64,000 bases of DNA from Mucilaginibacter empetricola. Its GTDB lineage: Bacteria > Bacteroidota > Bacteroidia > Sphingobacteriales > Sphingobacteriaceae. Under the pieces are notes generated by a model. It was not told where the DNA came from. It made no database searches and was given only the letters and a program-made list of their open reading frames with translations. This document shows, in pieces, positions 26,754 through 35,832 of this stretch. The stretch lies in the NCBI RefSeq assembly GCF_024808665.1, contig NZ_JANUBZ010000014.1:1-64000 (forward strand), given 5' to 3'. Positions within the stretch are counted from its first letter, which is position 1; every line of letters starts with the position of its first letter. Position numbers and translations under genes: made by a program.

Positions 26754-27419
26754 ATGATAGAAGCTGTTATTTCGGGTATTGGATTTGGTTTAGTATTAAC
26801 GTTTTTAACCGGCCCGGTATTTTTTGCACTCATAAAAACCAGCATTGAAAAAGGCTTTCATGCAGGTGTTGCCCTTGCATTAGGCGTTGTTTGCAGCGAT
26901 ATGGTGTTTGTGGGCGCCATATTATTTGGATCTCAATATTTTGACATTTCTGCTCATGATAAAATCCACGCCGGCATGGTAGGCAGCGTAATTTTATTTA
27001 TAATAGGCATTTACTATATATTTAAAAAAGCCGAAACAAACTATACGCCCAAAACAGTACCGGTACCTACCAGGCTGCACAAAGTTGGTTACTTTTTAAA
27101 GGGATTTTTAATGTGCATTTTTAACCCCACCATACTTTTCCATTGGACAATTGTTATCGGCGCTGCCAGTACTGTATATCATCAGGGCGTGCACAACCGG
27201 TCGGCCAAAATTGCGGTGATGTTTTTAACGGTGCTGATTGTACAATTCGGGCTTGATACTGTCAAAGCTTTTTATGCCGATAAGCTGCGCGATAGAATTT
27301 CTGTAAAGTTTATTCACCGCTTAAACGAAATTGCCGGCATAGCACTTATTATCGCTTCGCTGGTATTAATGGATAAGCTGGTAACACACTTTGTATTTTC
27401 GCCACCTACGGCTTCTTAG
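26754..27419 (+). CDS. LysE-family exporter
   Basis: 221-residue inner-membrane protein of the LysE/RhtB amino-acid exporter family, six hydrophobic segments. Family signatures are GFGLVLTFLTGPVFFALIKT, SIEKGFHAGVALALGVVCSD, FLKGFLMCIFNPTILFHWTI (the Asn-Pro motif) and a C-terminal RLNEIAGIALIIASLVLMDK. The substrate is unknown. Convergent with the PurF-like gene, with opposed heptamer arrays filling the gap. Confidence 0.85.
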   Translation: MIEAVISGIGFGLVLTFLTGPVFFALIKTSIEKGFHAGVALALGVVCSDMVFVGAILFGSQYFDISAHDKIHAGMVGSVILFIIGIYYIFKKAETNYTPKTVPVPTRLHKVGYFLKGFLMCIFNPTILFHWTIVIGAASTVYHQGVHNRSAKIAVMFLTVLIVQFGLDTVKAFYADKLRDRISVKFIHRLNEIAGIALIIASLVLMDKLVTHFVFSPPTAS

Positions 27420-27562
27420 TTTTAGTCCTTAGTCGGGAGTCTTTAGTCCTGAGTCGCTTACCTGCAGTTCTTTGTATTAAAGCAAAAAGTCTTAAGCCTG
27501 ATTGAGGAATCATTATCCTTACAACACAGACTTAAGACTTCGAACTTCAGACTAAAGACTTC
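27418..27562. repeat. Opposed 5x7 heptamer arrays, AGTCNNN type
   Basis: Left: AGTCCTT, AGTCGGG, AGTCTTT, AGTCCTG, AGTCGCT (27424-27458). Right: AGACTTA, AGACTTC, GAACTTC, AGACTAA, AGACTTC (27528-27562), ending one base before the stop codon of the minus-strand gene. Each array is exactly 35 bases. The two can pair across a 69-base loop and could act as a two-way terminator between the convergent genes. Confidence 0.85.
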
Positions 27563-29470
27563 TTACATGTAACCTCTCTGATTCTTTCCTTCCATCCAGT
27601 TTACAAAGGCGCGGTTAACAACTTTGTTGCCACCTGGGGTTGGATAATTTCCACTAAAGTACCAATCGCCCAAATGGTCAGGGCAAGCCTTGTGCAGATT
27701 ATCTAATGTTTGATAAAGTACTTCAACTTTGGCTTTAATATTTGGAGGGGTAATGATTTTTGCTATACGGTCAGATATTTCCTGATCGGTAAATGGCTCG
27801 TAAATAGCCTGCACATAGTTCACAACTTCTTCTTTTGGTAATGATGAGCTATCCTTACATTTTTGGTAGGTATTCAGTATAATATCTTCCTTGCCGGCAT
27901 CTTTTAACAGGCTTATAGCAGCCTCAAAGGCCACAAATTCACCCATGCGTGACATATCAATACCATAACAATCAGGATAACGTATTTGCGGCGCTGATGA
28001 AACCACCACGATCTTTTTAGGACCAAGCCTGTCTAGTATTTTTAATATACTTTGTTTTAGCGTAGTACCACGAACAATAGAATCATCCAGCACTACCAAA
28101 GTATCTGCATCTTTCTTAATCAGCCCGTATGTAGTGTCATAAACGTGCGCCACCATTTCACTGCGATCAGCATCCTGGGTAATAAAGGTGCGCAGTTTAA
28201 CGTCTTTTATCGCAATTTTTTCAACGCGGGGAGCCATGCAAAGCACTTCAGTCAGTTCTTCTTCACTTATCTTGTCTTCACGGTTCAGTAGTTTATCGCG
28301 CTGGTATTTTTTAATGTATTTATGTACTCCCTCAACCATTCCGTAAAAGGCCACTTCGGCAGTATTAGGAATGTACGAGAAGACGGTATTTTTAACATCG
28401 TGATCAACGGTGCTTAATATCTGCTCACACAATAAACGGCCAAGCTGCTTACGCTCCCTATAAATAGAAGCATCGCTGCCGCGCGAAAAATAGATGCGTT
28501 CAAATGAACAGGCTTTTTTCTCAACCGGCTCGCTGAACATATCTTCGCTGATCTTGCCATTCTTTTTAACAATAAGGGCATGGCCTGGCTTTAACTCGCG
28601 AATATCTTCGATAGGAATATTAAATGCAGTTTGTATAGCAGGGCGCTCTGATGCGGCCACCACAATCTCATCATTATAATAATAAAAAGCCGGACGTATG
28701 CCTACCGGGTCACGCATTACAAAGGCATCACCATGACCTAAAATGCCTGCTATGGTATAACCGCCATCCCAATTCCTGGCTGATTTACGGAGGATTTTAG
28801 CTACATCCATATCATTGGCAATCAGCTTGCTGATCTCAATGTTATCATCCAGTCCTTCGCGTTTATACTGATCAAACAAGCCCTGATTCTCGGTATCAAT
28901 AAAATGGCCTATTTTCTCCAGTACAGTTACCGTATCGGCCTTTTCTTTTGGATGCTGGCCTAAATCGTACAGCTGTTGTAACAGCTCATCAACATTGGTC
29001 ATGTTAAAGTTACCGGCTATTACCAGGTTACGGGTCATCCAGTTGTTTTGCCTTAAAAATGGGTGGCAATTTTCAATACTGTTTTTACCGTGGGTACCGT
29101 AGCGCAAGTGGCCCAATAAAACTTCGCCTGCAAAACTCACATTGGCTTTCAGCCACTCGGCGTCGTTCATTTTTTCGGGAGATTCCTTCTGGATGTCGGC
29201 AAACTTTTTCTGGATATATTCAAAAATATCGGCCACAGCATTTGACGCCATGGAGCGGTGCCTGCTGATGTAGCGTTTACCGGGTTCAATATCCAGTTTA
29301 ATGGTAGCAACACCTGCGCCATCCTGGCCGCGGTTGTGTTGTTTCTCCATTAAAAGGTAAAGTTTGTTTAGTCCGTACAGTGCTGTTCCGTACTTTTTTT
29401 GATAGTAAGATAGTGGTTTTAACAGGCGGATGAACGCCACACCACACTCATGTTTTATCTGATCACTCAT
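27563..29470 (-). CDS. Amidophosphoribosyltransferase-like enzyme, long form
   Basis: 635 residues, class II glutamine amidotransferase joined to a type I phosphoribosyltransferase, the arrangement of PurF, which makes phosphoribosylamine from PRPP and glutamine. HECGVAFIRL places the nucleophile cysteine at residue 9, so an 8-residue propeptide must be removed. QHNRGQDGAGVAT, LGHLRYGTHGKNSIENCHPF and GNFNMTN are glutaminase motifs; LVVLDDSIVRGTTLKQS is the PRPP loop. About 130-150 residues longer than usual PurF, with extra sequence around 85-115 and 175-230 and a long C-terminus. It could be the purine enzyme or a Bacteroidota paralog. Confidence 0.85.
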   Translation of the reverse strand: MSDQIKHECGVAFIRLLKPLSYYQKKYGTALYGLNKLYLLMEKQHNRGQDGAGVATIKLDIEPGKRYISRHRSMASNAVADIFEYIQKKFADIQKESPEKMNDAEWLKANVSFAGEVLLGHLRYGTHGKNSIENCHPFLRQNNWMTRNLVIAGNFNMTNVDELLQQLYDLGQHPKEKADTVTVLEKIGHFIDTENQGLFDQYKREGLDDNIEISKLIANDMDVAKILRKSARNWDGGYTIAGILGHGDAFVMRDPVGIRPAFYYYNDEIVVAASERPAIQTAFNIPIEDIRELKPGHALIVKKNGKISEDMFSEPVEKKACSFERIYFSRGSDASIYRERKQLGRLLCEQILSTVDHDVKNTVFSYIPNTAEVAFYGMVEGVHKYIKKYQRDKLLNREDKISEEELTEVLCMAPRVEKIAIKDVKLRTFITQDADRSEMVAHVYDTTYGLIKKDADTLVVLDDSIVRGTTLKQSILKILDRLGPKKIVVVSSAPQIRYPDCYGIDMSRMGEFVAFEAAISLLKDAGKEDIILNTYQKCKDSSSLPKEEVVNYVQAIYEPFTDQEISDRIAKIITPPNIKAKVEVLYQTLDNLHKACPDHLGDWYFSGNYPTPGGNKVVNRAFVNWMEGKNQRGYM

Positions 29471-29486
29471 GACTGGTAATGAGCCG

Positions 29487-29494
29487 CAAAGGTA
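29487..29494 (-). promoter_or_regulatory. -7 element of the PurF-like gene (TACCTTTG)
   Basis: Plus-strand CAAAGGTA, exact reverse of TAnnTTTG, 16 bases before the ATG at 29470. No purine-specific operator was recognised. Confidence 0.5.
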
Positions 29495-29719
29495 TAATTT
29501 AAATGTTAAAACTTTTAATTAACAATGTCATAAAAATGCATTAATCCGCAAGTTTAATTTAACATTAAATTTACACTCTTAAGCAATTGATTTTAATGAT
29601 TTTAACCTTAAACACCCACTTATTAAGTAACGATTAAGATAGATAAGAATTGTTGATGAATGCCTTATTAATTTAATTTTTAGATTTACTAAATCAACCA
29701 ATTACGTTATACAACCAAC

Positions 29720-30574
29720 ATGAAGAAGCTATTTTTTATTTATTTTTTTATTGCCGCCGTGTGTGTCAGTAACAGTTTTGCACAGGATGGTAAACCATTA
29801 TTTACTCACGCAATAGGCGTACAGGCATATACCTACCGTAACAGCTTTCCCAGCGGGGTAGCAGCAGTGCTCGACAGCGTTAAAGCGCTCGGTATAACCG
29901 AAATGGAAGGTCCTAACCCTAAAAACATCAGTCCCGAAGAATTTAAAAAAATGCTGGACGACCGAGGCATCAGTATGCCTTCAATCGGCATTGACTATAA
30001 TTCAATAATTAAAGACCCAGATGCAACTATAAAGCTGGCAAAAGTATTTGGCTCCAAATTTATTATGGTGGCCTGGATACCTCATGGTAAAACTTTTACT
30101 ATTGACGATGCCAAAAAAGCGGTGGAAGATTTTAACCGCGTTGGTAAAATAATAAAGGAAAACGGCATTACTTTTTGTTACCACGATCATGGTTATGAAT
30201 TTGGCCCATATGAAGACGGAACGCTGTTTGATTACATCGTAAAAAATACCGACCCTAAATATGTATCGTTCGAAATGGATTTAATGTGGACCTTTCATGG
30301 CGGTGCTGATCCTGCCAAGTTATTATACAAATACAAAGGCCGCTGGAAAATGGTACATTTAAAAGACATCAGAAAAGGTGTAGACAATGATTTAACCGGT
30401 GGCACCGACACCCATAATGATGTTGCCGTAGGCACCGGTCAGCTTAATTACCCTGAAATAATAAAAGCTGCCAAAGCGGTGGGCATAAAACATTATTTTA
30501 TTGAAGACGAAAGCCCCAGCCATGCTACACAAATACCGGTTACCATTGCTTATTTAAGGGGGTTAAGAGAATAA
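29720..30574 (+). CDS. Exported sugar phosphate isomerase/epimerase-like TIM barrel
   Basis: 284 residues, signal peptide MKKLFFIYFFIAAVCVSNSF then AQ. The mature domain is an AP endonuclease family 2-type TIM barrel (xylose isomerase-like): IGVQAYTYRNSFPSGVAAVL, LGITEMEGPN, ITFCYHDHGYEFGPYEDG (metal His), YVSFEMDLMWTFHGGADP, KMVHLKDIRKG and HYFIEDES (metal Glu). The metal-site Glu, Asp and His residues are all present. Exported members are abundant in Bacteroidota and work on sugars in the periplasm, but the substrate here is unknown. Monocistronic. Confidence 0.85.
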   Translation: MKKLFFIYFFIAAVCVSNSFAQDGKPLFTHAIGVQAYTYRNSFPSGVAAVLDSVKALGITEMEGPNPKNISPEEFKKMLDDRGISMPSIGIDYNSIIKDPDATIKLAKVFGSKFIMVAWIPHGKTFTIDDAKKAVEDFNRVGKIIKENGITFCYHDHGYEFGPYEDGTLFDYIVKNTDPKYVSFEMDLMWTFHGGADPAKLLYKYKGRWKMVHLKDIRKGVDNDLTGGTDTHNDVAVGTGQLNYPEIIKAAKAVGIKHYFIEDESPSHATQIPVTIAYLRGLRE

Positions 30575-30582
30575 ATCAATCC

Positions 30583-30602
30583 CCTCGCGTCATTGCGAGA
30601 GG
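30583..30602. repeat. CTCGC-GTCATT-GCGAG mini-palindrome
   Basis: CTCGC and GCGAG flank GTCATT at 30584-30599, just after the isomerase stop. The CGTCATTGCGAG motif is a fragment of a dispersed repeat common in bacterial genomes. Only this one copy was noticed here. Confidence 0.5.
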
Positions 30603-31014
30603 CAAAAAAAGAAAACTTTGTAAAAAAGAAAGCCTGGTTGCATACAACCAGGCCTATCATAATATAGGTTTAGAATTGGTTAGTTTAATATTTTGATGGT
30701 GTTAAAACCCTGTTTCAAATCATCAACCGGTTTTAAAATTTTGCTGAAATTAGGATAAAAAATAATATAAATGAAATAAATTTTGTTATTTTTTTCTAAC
30801 AAACAATCAGTTATCCACTTTTTACATATATAATAAGCCACAACAACGGGTAAATCATATTAAAAAACCCAAAAACAAGTCTTTTTTATATAAAAACTCA
30901 ATTTTTCGTTCCTTTTTATTCATTTTTGATGATTTTTATACTTTTTAAAATATTTTAACAAGCTAGATCTTCCCTATCTTTTTCTATTTTATTTTACGCA
31001 TCCAACCAAATTCC
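30603..31014. other. Long AT-rich intergenic region with an orphan hairpin
   Basis: About 410 bases with no reading frame of note. Contains a perfect hairpin at 30632-30653 and otherwise T- and A-rich runs. No exact -7 element was found on the minus strand. Confidence 0.5.
30620..30653 (-). terminator. Orphan minus-strand terminator-like hairpin
   Basis: GCCTGGTTG (30632-30640), loop CATA, CAACCAGGC (30645-30653), perfect. On the minus strand it is followed by TTTCTTTTTT. The only minus-strand gene to its right, amt, already has its own terminator at 31015-31043. Confidence 0.6.
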
Positions 31015-31043
31015 ACAAAAAAACCCGGGTACAAATACCCGGG
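31015..31043 (-). terminator. Terminator of amt
   Basis: CCCGGGTA (31024-31031), loop CAAA, TACCCGGG (31036-31043), followed on the minus strand by seven T. Lies 40 bases past the amt stop. Confidence 0.88.
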
Positions 31044-31082
31044 CCCGCATAGTAAAAGGAAAAAACTGAAACTGATCTTAAA

Positions 31083-32396
31083 CTATAACTTTTCGCCGTG
31101 CTGGCTAATATCTAACCCAATAAGTTCTTCTTCTGCCGATACGCGCAGCGGAGATATCATATCAGTAATTTTCAATAACAATAAAGAGCCAAAAAACGCA
31201 AATATGGATACGCCAACCAATGCTATACATTGCACCCAAAACAAATGCGTTTCACCGAAAAACAAACCATTGCCGGTAGTATTAGCGGCATTAACATTTT
31301 GGTTTGCAAATACGCCGGTAAGCAACATACCCACCATACCGCCCACGCCATGGCATGGAAATACATCTAGTGTATCATCGATTGAAGTGCGGGTGCGCCA
31401 TTCAACTACCAGGTTACTTACTATAGCCGATATAATACCTATAGCCAGCGAGTGTGGTACAGAAACATAACCCGCCGCCGGTGTAATGGCTACCAAACCT
31501 ACCACAGCACCAATACAAGTTCCCATAGCCGAGGGCTTTTTGCCCAGCAGCATATCAAAAAATATCCAGGTTAAACCTGCCGCAGCGGACGCCGTTGTGC
31601 TGGTTGCCAGCGCGGTTACCGCCAGGTGATTGGCGCCAAATGCCGAACCGGCATTAAAACCAAACCAACCGAACCATAAAAGGCCGGTGCCTATCATTAC
31701 ATAAGTAATGCGTGCCGGCGCATGATTAGGCTCATGCCTGCGCTTTAAATAAATGGCCGATGCTAAAGCCGCCCATCCGGCCGACATATGTACAACTGTA
31801 CCACCAGCAAAATCAAGCACACCCAGTTTATTCAGGATGCCATCAGGATGCCAGGTAGAATGTGCCAGCGGTGAAAATATAAAAATGGAAAAAAGCACCA
31901 GGAAAATAATGTACGAGTTAAAGCGGATGCGCTCGGCAAAAGCGCCGGTAATTAAAGCTGGTGTTATAATGGCAAACTTTAACTGGTACATAGCAAATAG
32001 TAATAACGGAATAGTGGGTGCCAGTTTCCAGGTAGCATTGCTCAGCATACCCTTCATCATAAAAAAGGTAGCCGGGTTGCCTATTATACCATGAAAGCTT
32101 TCGCCAAAGGCCAGGCTAAAACCAAAAATGCCCCACATCACCGTGATAATTACCATACACACTATACTTTGCAGCATGGTGGAGATCACATTTTTTTTAT
32201 TGACCATACCGCCATAAAAAAAAGCTAATCCGGGTGTCATAATCAAAACCAACGCTGTCGACATCAGCATCCAGGCTATATCACCAGTATCAAATTTGGG
32301 GTTTCCAATGTTATGTACCTCAACTGATGGGAAAAGGAACGTTAAGCTTAGTATTACTAAAATTAAAAAAAAGGGGAAGTAGCGCTTCATCTCCAT
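31083..32396 (-). CDS. amt: Ammonium transporter
   Basis: 437-residue Amt/MEP/Rh channel with about 11 membrane helices after an extra hydrophobic N-terminus (YFPFFLILVILSLTFLFP), which is either a signal peptide or an added span. Signatures are TALVLIMTPGLAFFYGGMVN, VVHMSAGWAALASAIYLKRR (periplasmic recruitment and first pore His region), WFGWFGFNAGSAFGAN and CHGVGGMVGMLLTGVFANQN (second pore His). It imports ammonium. Usually paired with the PII gene glnK, but none is beside it. Lies downstream of nuoN with a 97-base gap. Confidence 0.95.
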   Translation of the reverse strand: MEMKRYFPFFLILVILSLTFLFPSVEVHNIGNPKFDTGDIAWMLMSTALVLIMTPGLAFFYGGMVNKKNVISTMLQSIVCMVIITVMWGIFGFSLAFGESFHGIIGNPATFFMMKGMLSNATWKLAPTIPLLLFAMYQLKFAIITPALITGAFAERIRFNSYIIFLVLFSIFIFSPLAHSTWHPDGILNKLGVLDFAGGTVVHMSAGWAALASAIYLKRRHEPNHAPARITYVMIGTGLLWFGWFGFNAGSAFGANHLAVTALATSTTASAAAGLTWIFFDMLLGKKPSAMGTCIGAVVGLVAITPAAGYVSVPHSLAIGIISAIVSNLVVEWRTRTSIDDTLDVFPCHGVGGMVGMLLTGVFANQNVNAANTTGNGLFFGETHLFWVQCIALVGVSIFAFFGSLLLLKITDMISPLRVSAEEELIGLDISQHGEKL

Positions 32397-32493
32397 TCGG
32401 GCCTATAAATTATGGGCTGAATTTATGATAAAAACAATATAAAAGTGAAATAAATGTTAATTTATTTCAAAATAATAATACAAAAAGCAGATT

Positions 32494-34005
32494 TTAAAAC
32501 AATTTAAGAATTATATTGGGGAATATTCCTAACAAAACAATCAAAGCAGATACAAACATGGCAAAAATCAGAATATTGTATGATTTTACGGTTGAATTTG
32601 CTGCATTTTCACTTCTTTTCAGAAATAAATTGAGTGGAATTTTAATATAGTAAAACAAAGACACCACCGTGGTTAATGCCCCAGTAATGAGCAATAGGAG
32701 CGGCCACAGGCTGTGAGTTTGCTGATAAACGCCATAAACTGCCGAAAAAACAAGCAACTTTCCGGTAAACCCAGCTGAGACCGGTATACCGGTTAATGAC
32801 ACCAGTACAATAATAAAACATACAGATGCAACAGGGTATTTATGCCCTAAGCCTTTGTAACCTTCTACATTTTCGGCGCCGGTAACGTTGGCAAAATAGG
32901 TAGCCAGGGCAAGCGCTGCTATATTGGCAATGCCATAAACCGCCAAATAATAAATCAATGCCGATTGGCCAGTTGCATTAAAAGTAACTATCGCCATTAA
33001 GGCAAAGCCGGTATGCCCAATGCTGGAGTAAGCCAGCATTCTTTTAACATTACTTTGCAACACAGCGGCAAAATTACCCGCTATCATGGTAATCATACTT
33101 ATTGCCGATAAAGCTAAGCCAAAATTAAAAGAGTGCCATTGCGGATAGTTAATAAATGGCATCAAAAAGTTAATGAGCAATGCAAAAGCCGTTATTTTAG
33201 GCAATGTTGATAGCCAGGCCGTAACCGGCGTCGGTGCACCCTCATAAACATCGGGCACCCAAAAATGAACAGGCACAAATGATAGTTTAAATCCTACACC
33301 CACCAATACCAGCACTAACGCTACCGATGACGCAGCTTCGTTGGCGACCGATAAACCACCCGCAAAATTGCCAGTATACAAATTAAGTGAGCCTGTAAAA
33401 GCATATAATAACGAAATACCATACAGCATTATGGCCGATGACGCCGCACCGAACAAAACATATTTTAAACCGGCCTCGGTGCTAAACGCATTTTCTGAAC
33501 GATAGGCCACCATCAGGTACGAGGCTATGGAAACCATTTCTATAGCAACGTATATAGATAGCAGGTTTACTGCCATCACCATTAAATGCAAGCCGAAGAT
33601 GGAGCCGACAACAATAGTGTACAGGTCCGATAATCCCTTGGGATGTGCACTTAACTTATCGTCCCAACTAAAATAAAGCAGCAATGCAAAGGCCAGTGCG
33701 TCAATAATCAGCTTAAAGCTGATAGCGGTGCGGGTAAGCAGCAGCATATCGCCAAAAAAGAAATGTCCGTTAGCCAGTCCGCCAATAGTTAAAAGCTGAA
33801 TTTGCTGATAATCGCGTTGCATTACCAGTAAAATACCGGCCCAGGCAACAATGCGGCAAAGCTTTTCAGAGTTTTTGCCAAAAAGCAAATCTGTTACCAG
33901 CACCACAATAAACAATACAGCCAAATAAAACTCGGGCAAAAAAAACGGGATGCTGCCCAAAACATTGGTGATAGAACCGGGTAAAAATGGTAACAGATTA
34001 TGCAT
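32494..34005 (-). CDS. nuoN: NADH-quinone oxidoreductase subunit N
   Basis: 503-residue membrane subunit of respiratory complex I, an antiporter-like proton channel homologous to NuoL and NuoM. About 14 helices; VGVGFKLSFVPVHFWVPDVY and EGAPTPVTAWLSTLPKITAF are the conserved channel helices with the broken-helix lysine, and VKRMLAYSSIGHTGFALMAI is the second diagnostic segment. It is the last nuo gene, separated from nuoM by the DUF4139 gene, whose stop is 4 bases before the nuoN start. Confidence 0.95.
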   Translation of the reverse strand: MHNLLPFLPGSITNVLGSIPFFLPEFYLAVLFIVVLVTDLLFGKNSEKLCRIVAWAGILLVMQRDYQQIQLLTIGGLANGHFFFGDMLLLTRTAISFKLIIDALAFALLLYFSWDDKLSAHPKGLSDLYTIVVGSIFGLHLMVMAVNLLSIYVAIEMVSIASYLMVAYRSENAFSTEAGLKYVLFGAASSAIMLYGISLLYAFTGSLNLYTGNFAGGLSVANEAASSVALVLVLVGVGFKLSFVPVHFWVPDVYEGAPTPVTAWLSTLPKITAFALLINFLMPFINYPQWHSFNFGLALSAISMITMIAGNFAAVLQSNVKRMLAYSSIGHTGFALMAIVTFNATGQSALIYYLAVYGIANIAALALATYFANVTGAENVEGYKGLGHKYPVASVCFIIVLVSLTGIPVSAGFTGKLLVFSAVYGVYQQTHSLWPLLLLITGALTTVVSLFYYIKIPLNLFLKRSENAANSTVKSYNILIFAMFVSALIVLLGIFPNIILKLF

Positions 34006-34009
34006 TTTA

Positions 34010-35626
34010 TTATTGAACTATTACAGTTTGATTTTTAGGGTATTTAACCTGGTATTTTAATTCTATTTTTTTGTCGTCCGATGGCTTTAGCGATAAATTC
34101 CATGAAACTTTGCCTGTTGTTTGATCCAGCTTGCCATCAGAAACGTTTTGTGTCTCTACCTCGATAGATGAATTTTGCGAAACAGGCACCTGATCTTCAA
34201 CCAGTAAATTTATTGGTTGATTTTTGCGATTTTTTACTTCAATCAGCCAATCTTTTGTTTCTTTTTTATTTGAGCCGAAAGTTTGTCTTTCTGTCAGATC
34301 TTTGCGCGAGGTACGGGTAACTAAAATGCCTTTATCAACCCCTAATGATAAGTTAAGCGTATCATTAAGTGCTTGTGTGTCCATTCTTGATTTACCAATA
34401 TAAGTCCCCTCAAAAAATATATTGACTTCGCCGGCTAAAAAATTGTATTTACTCCAATCGGTAACCTGCGCAGTTAAAAAAACATTTGTATTTAACTTAG
34501 GAGCCACGTAATACTGATAATTTGCTTTTACCTCTACCTGGTTTATTTCAACCAAACTTTCTTTTCCATCACTGGCAATGGTATAAGGGTTATCAATATT
34601 AAAATCAACATTGGTTTGATTTTCTGTTTGAGCTACATTGGGTCCGTTAGCATCGTCGTTGCCCAAATAGCCATATTGTTCGGGTGTTCGTTTAATTCCC
34701 GATGCACTTACTACTACAACTTCAGCTAAACTTTTATCCGCACTAACTTTGGGTTCATATTGATAAATATTTAAATAATAAGGATTTAATTCGGGCTTAT
34801 TATTGTTAAGATACGGATTACCGGTAGAAAGGGTAAGCCTTACATTTTTCCACTCCTCGCCAGTTGTTTGAGACACATTTGCTTTGTAGATGATGGCAAG
34901 TGGACTGTTCACATTTTTTGCCCGGATATCATAACTCGGATACCAGCGGGCATCATGTATTAAGTAACTCAAAGAAAAAGTTGATTGCACTTCGCTTTTT
35001 GAAGAAATAGTTACAATGATATTGCTTGTGCTAACAGCTTCTTTCCTGTTAATCTCATCTAACTGCTGATTGTATTTTTGTCTTTCGACACCCAAAGCAA
35101 CAATCTGGTTATTAATAGCCAGCTCCTTTTCTTTTATAGCGATAAGCCGCTCCGTTTGAAAATCAAGCGCCTCTTTCAATTTAGGTACCTCAAGTGCTGC
35201 ATTTTCGGCTTTTACCAGTTGATTTTTCATCAACATATTCTCTTCGGCCGAATAAACGCTTATCAAGCTATTCTGAAGATCAATTTTATCTTTTAAAACC
35301 TTCAGCGCAGCCTCTATCTGTTCAACCTGACTGTTTTTCACCTGTTCATCCAGATAATTCATTTCGTGTTTAACAGAGAGAATAGTAAAATCGCCGTTAG
35401 CATGAACCTGTATACTTTGCACATCAATTCCCGGAGAAATCCCTCCAAAAACCAATTCCGATGTGCCTGCATTTACATTTACCATTGCTGTACGCGTTAC
35501 CTGTGCGCCGTTTAAAAACACTATAACTTTTTGAACTTTTGATGTGATCTTTTGATCATCATTCGCTTTTGCTGCCAGTGCTGTTATTGTAAGGCACACA
35601 ACCATTAATATTTTTCTAAGCATCAT
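34010..35626 (-). CDS. DUF4139 (mucoidy-inhibitor MuiA-like) exported protein
   Basis: 538 residues, signal peptide MMLRKILMVVCLTITALAAK. N-terminal DUF4140 (KVQKVIVFLNGAQVTRTAMV), a helical coiled-coil segment (about 85-180, rich in Lys/Glu/Gln), then DUF4139 (SYLIHDARWYPSYDIRAKNV, VRLTLSTGNPYLNNNKPELN, RTFGSNKKETKDWLIEVKNR with RQTFGSNKKE). Near residue 295-310 it carries AEVVVVSASGIKRTPEQYGY, which resembles the plug-entry motif EVVVVGYGxxKR of TonB-dependent receptors. Family function is not established. It is transcribed inside the nuo operon between nuoM and nuoN. Confidence 0.85.
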   Translation of the reverse strand: MMLRKILMVVCLTITALAAKANDDQKITSKVQKVIVFLNGAQVTRTAMVNVNAGTSELVFGGISPGIDVQSIQVHANGDFTILSVKHEMNYLDEQVKNSQVEQIEAALKVLKDKIDLQNSLISVYSAEENMLMKNQLVKAENAALEVPKLKEALDFQTERLIAIKEKELAINNQIVALGVERQKYNQQLDEINRKEAVSTSNIIVTISSKSEVQSTFSLSYLIHDARWYPSYDIRAKNVNSPLAIIYKANVSQTTGEEWKNVRLTLSTGNPYLNNNKPELNPYYLNIYQYEPKVSADKSLAEVVVVSASGIKRTPEQYGYLGNDDANGPNVAQTENQTNVDFNIDNPYTIASDGKESLVEINQVEVKANYQYYVAPKLNTNVFLTAQVTDWSKYNFLAGEVNIFFEGTYIGKSRMDTQALNDTLNLSLGVDKGILVTRTSRKDLTERQTFGSNKKETKDWLIEVKNRKNQPINLLVEDQVPVSQNSSIEVETQNVSDGKLDQTTGKVSWNLSLKPSDDKKIELKYQVKYPKNQTVIVQ

Positions 35627-35739
35627 TTGGTGGTTATTTATTAATTGATTTAATTAACTCCGGTTCTTTAGGAACCGTTTAACCAAAAGATGCAGGAAAC
35701 TGTGCCTTTCCATAAAAGGCATAAAAAAATTTATTTTAA

Positions 35740-35825
35740 GCCTCACCTAAATCCTCTCCAAAGGAGAGGACTTAAACTTCGCGCCTTTTTAGCCCCTCTC
35801 CTTTGGAGAGGGGTTGGGGTGAGGC
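35740..35825. repeat. Dispersed double-hairpin palindrome, copy 2 (intact)
   Basis: Outer arms GCCTCACC / GGTGAGGC enclose two inner arms CTCTCCAAAGGAGAGG and CCTCTCCTTTGGAGAG. Each inner arm is itself a hairpin and the two are complementary to each other, so cruciform or long-stem folds are both possible. Sits in the 206-base gap between nuoM and the DUF4139 gene. A degenerate copy is at 79-144. Confidence 0.85.
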
Positions 35826-35832
35826 CACCAAT

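Noticed and set aside
31753..32094. 113-residue plus-strand frame within amt
   Set aside because: Antisense of conserved Amt helices.
31083..32396. Sigma-54 promoter expected upstream of amt
   Set aside because: No TGGCAC-N5-TTGC match was found in the 97-base gap.
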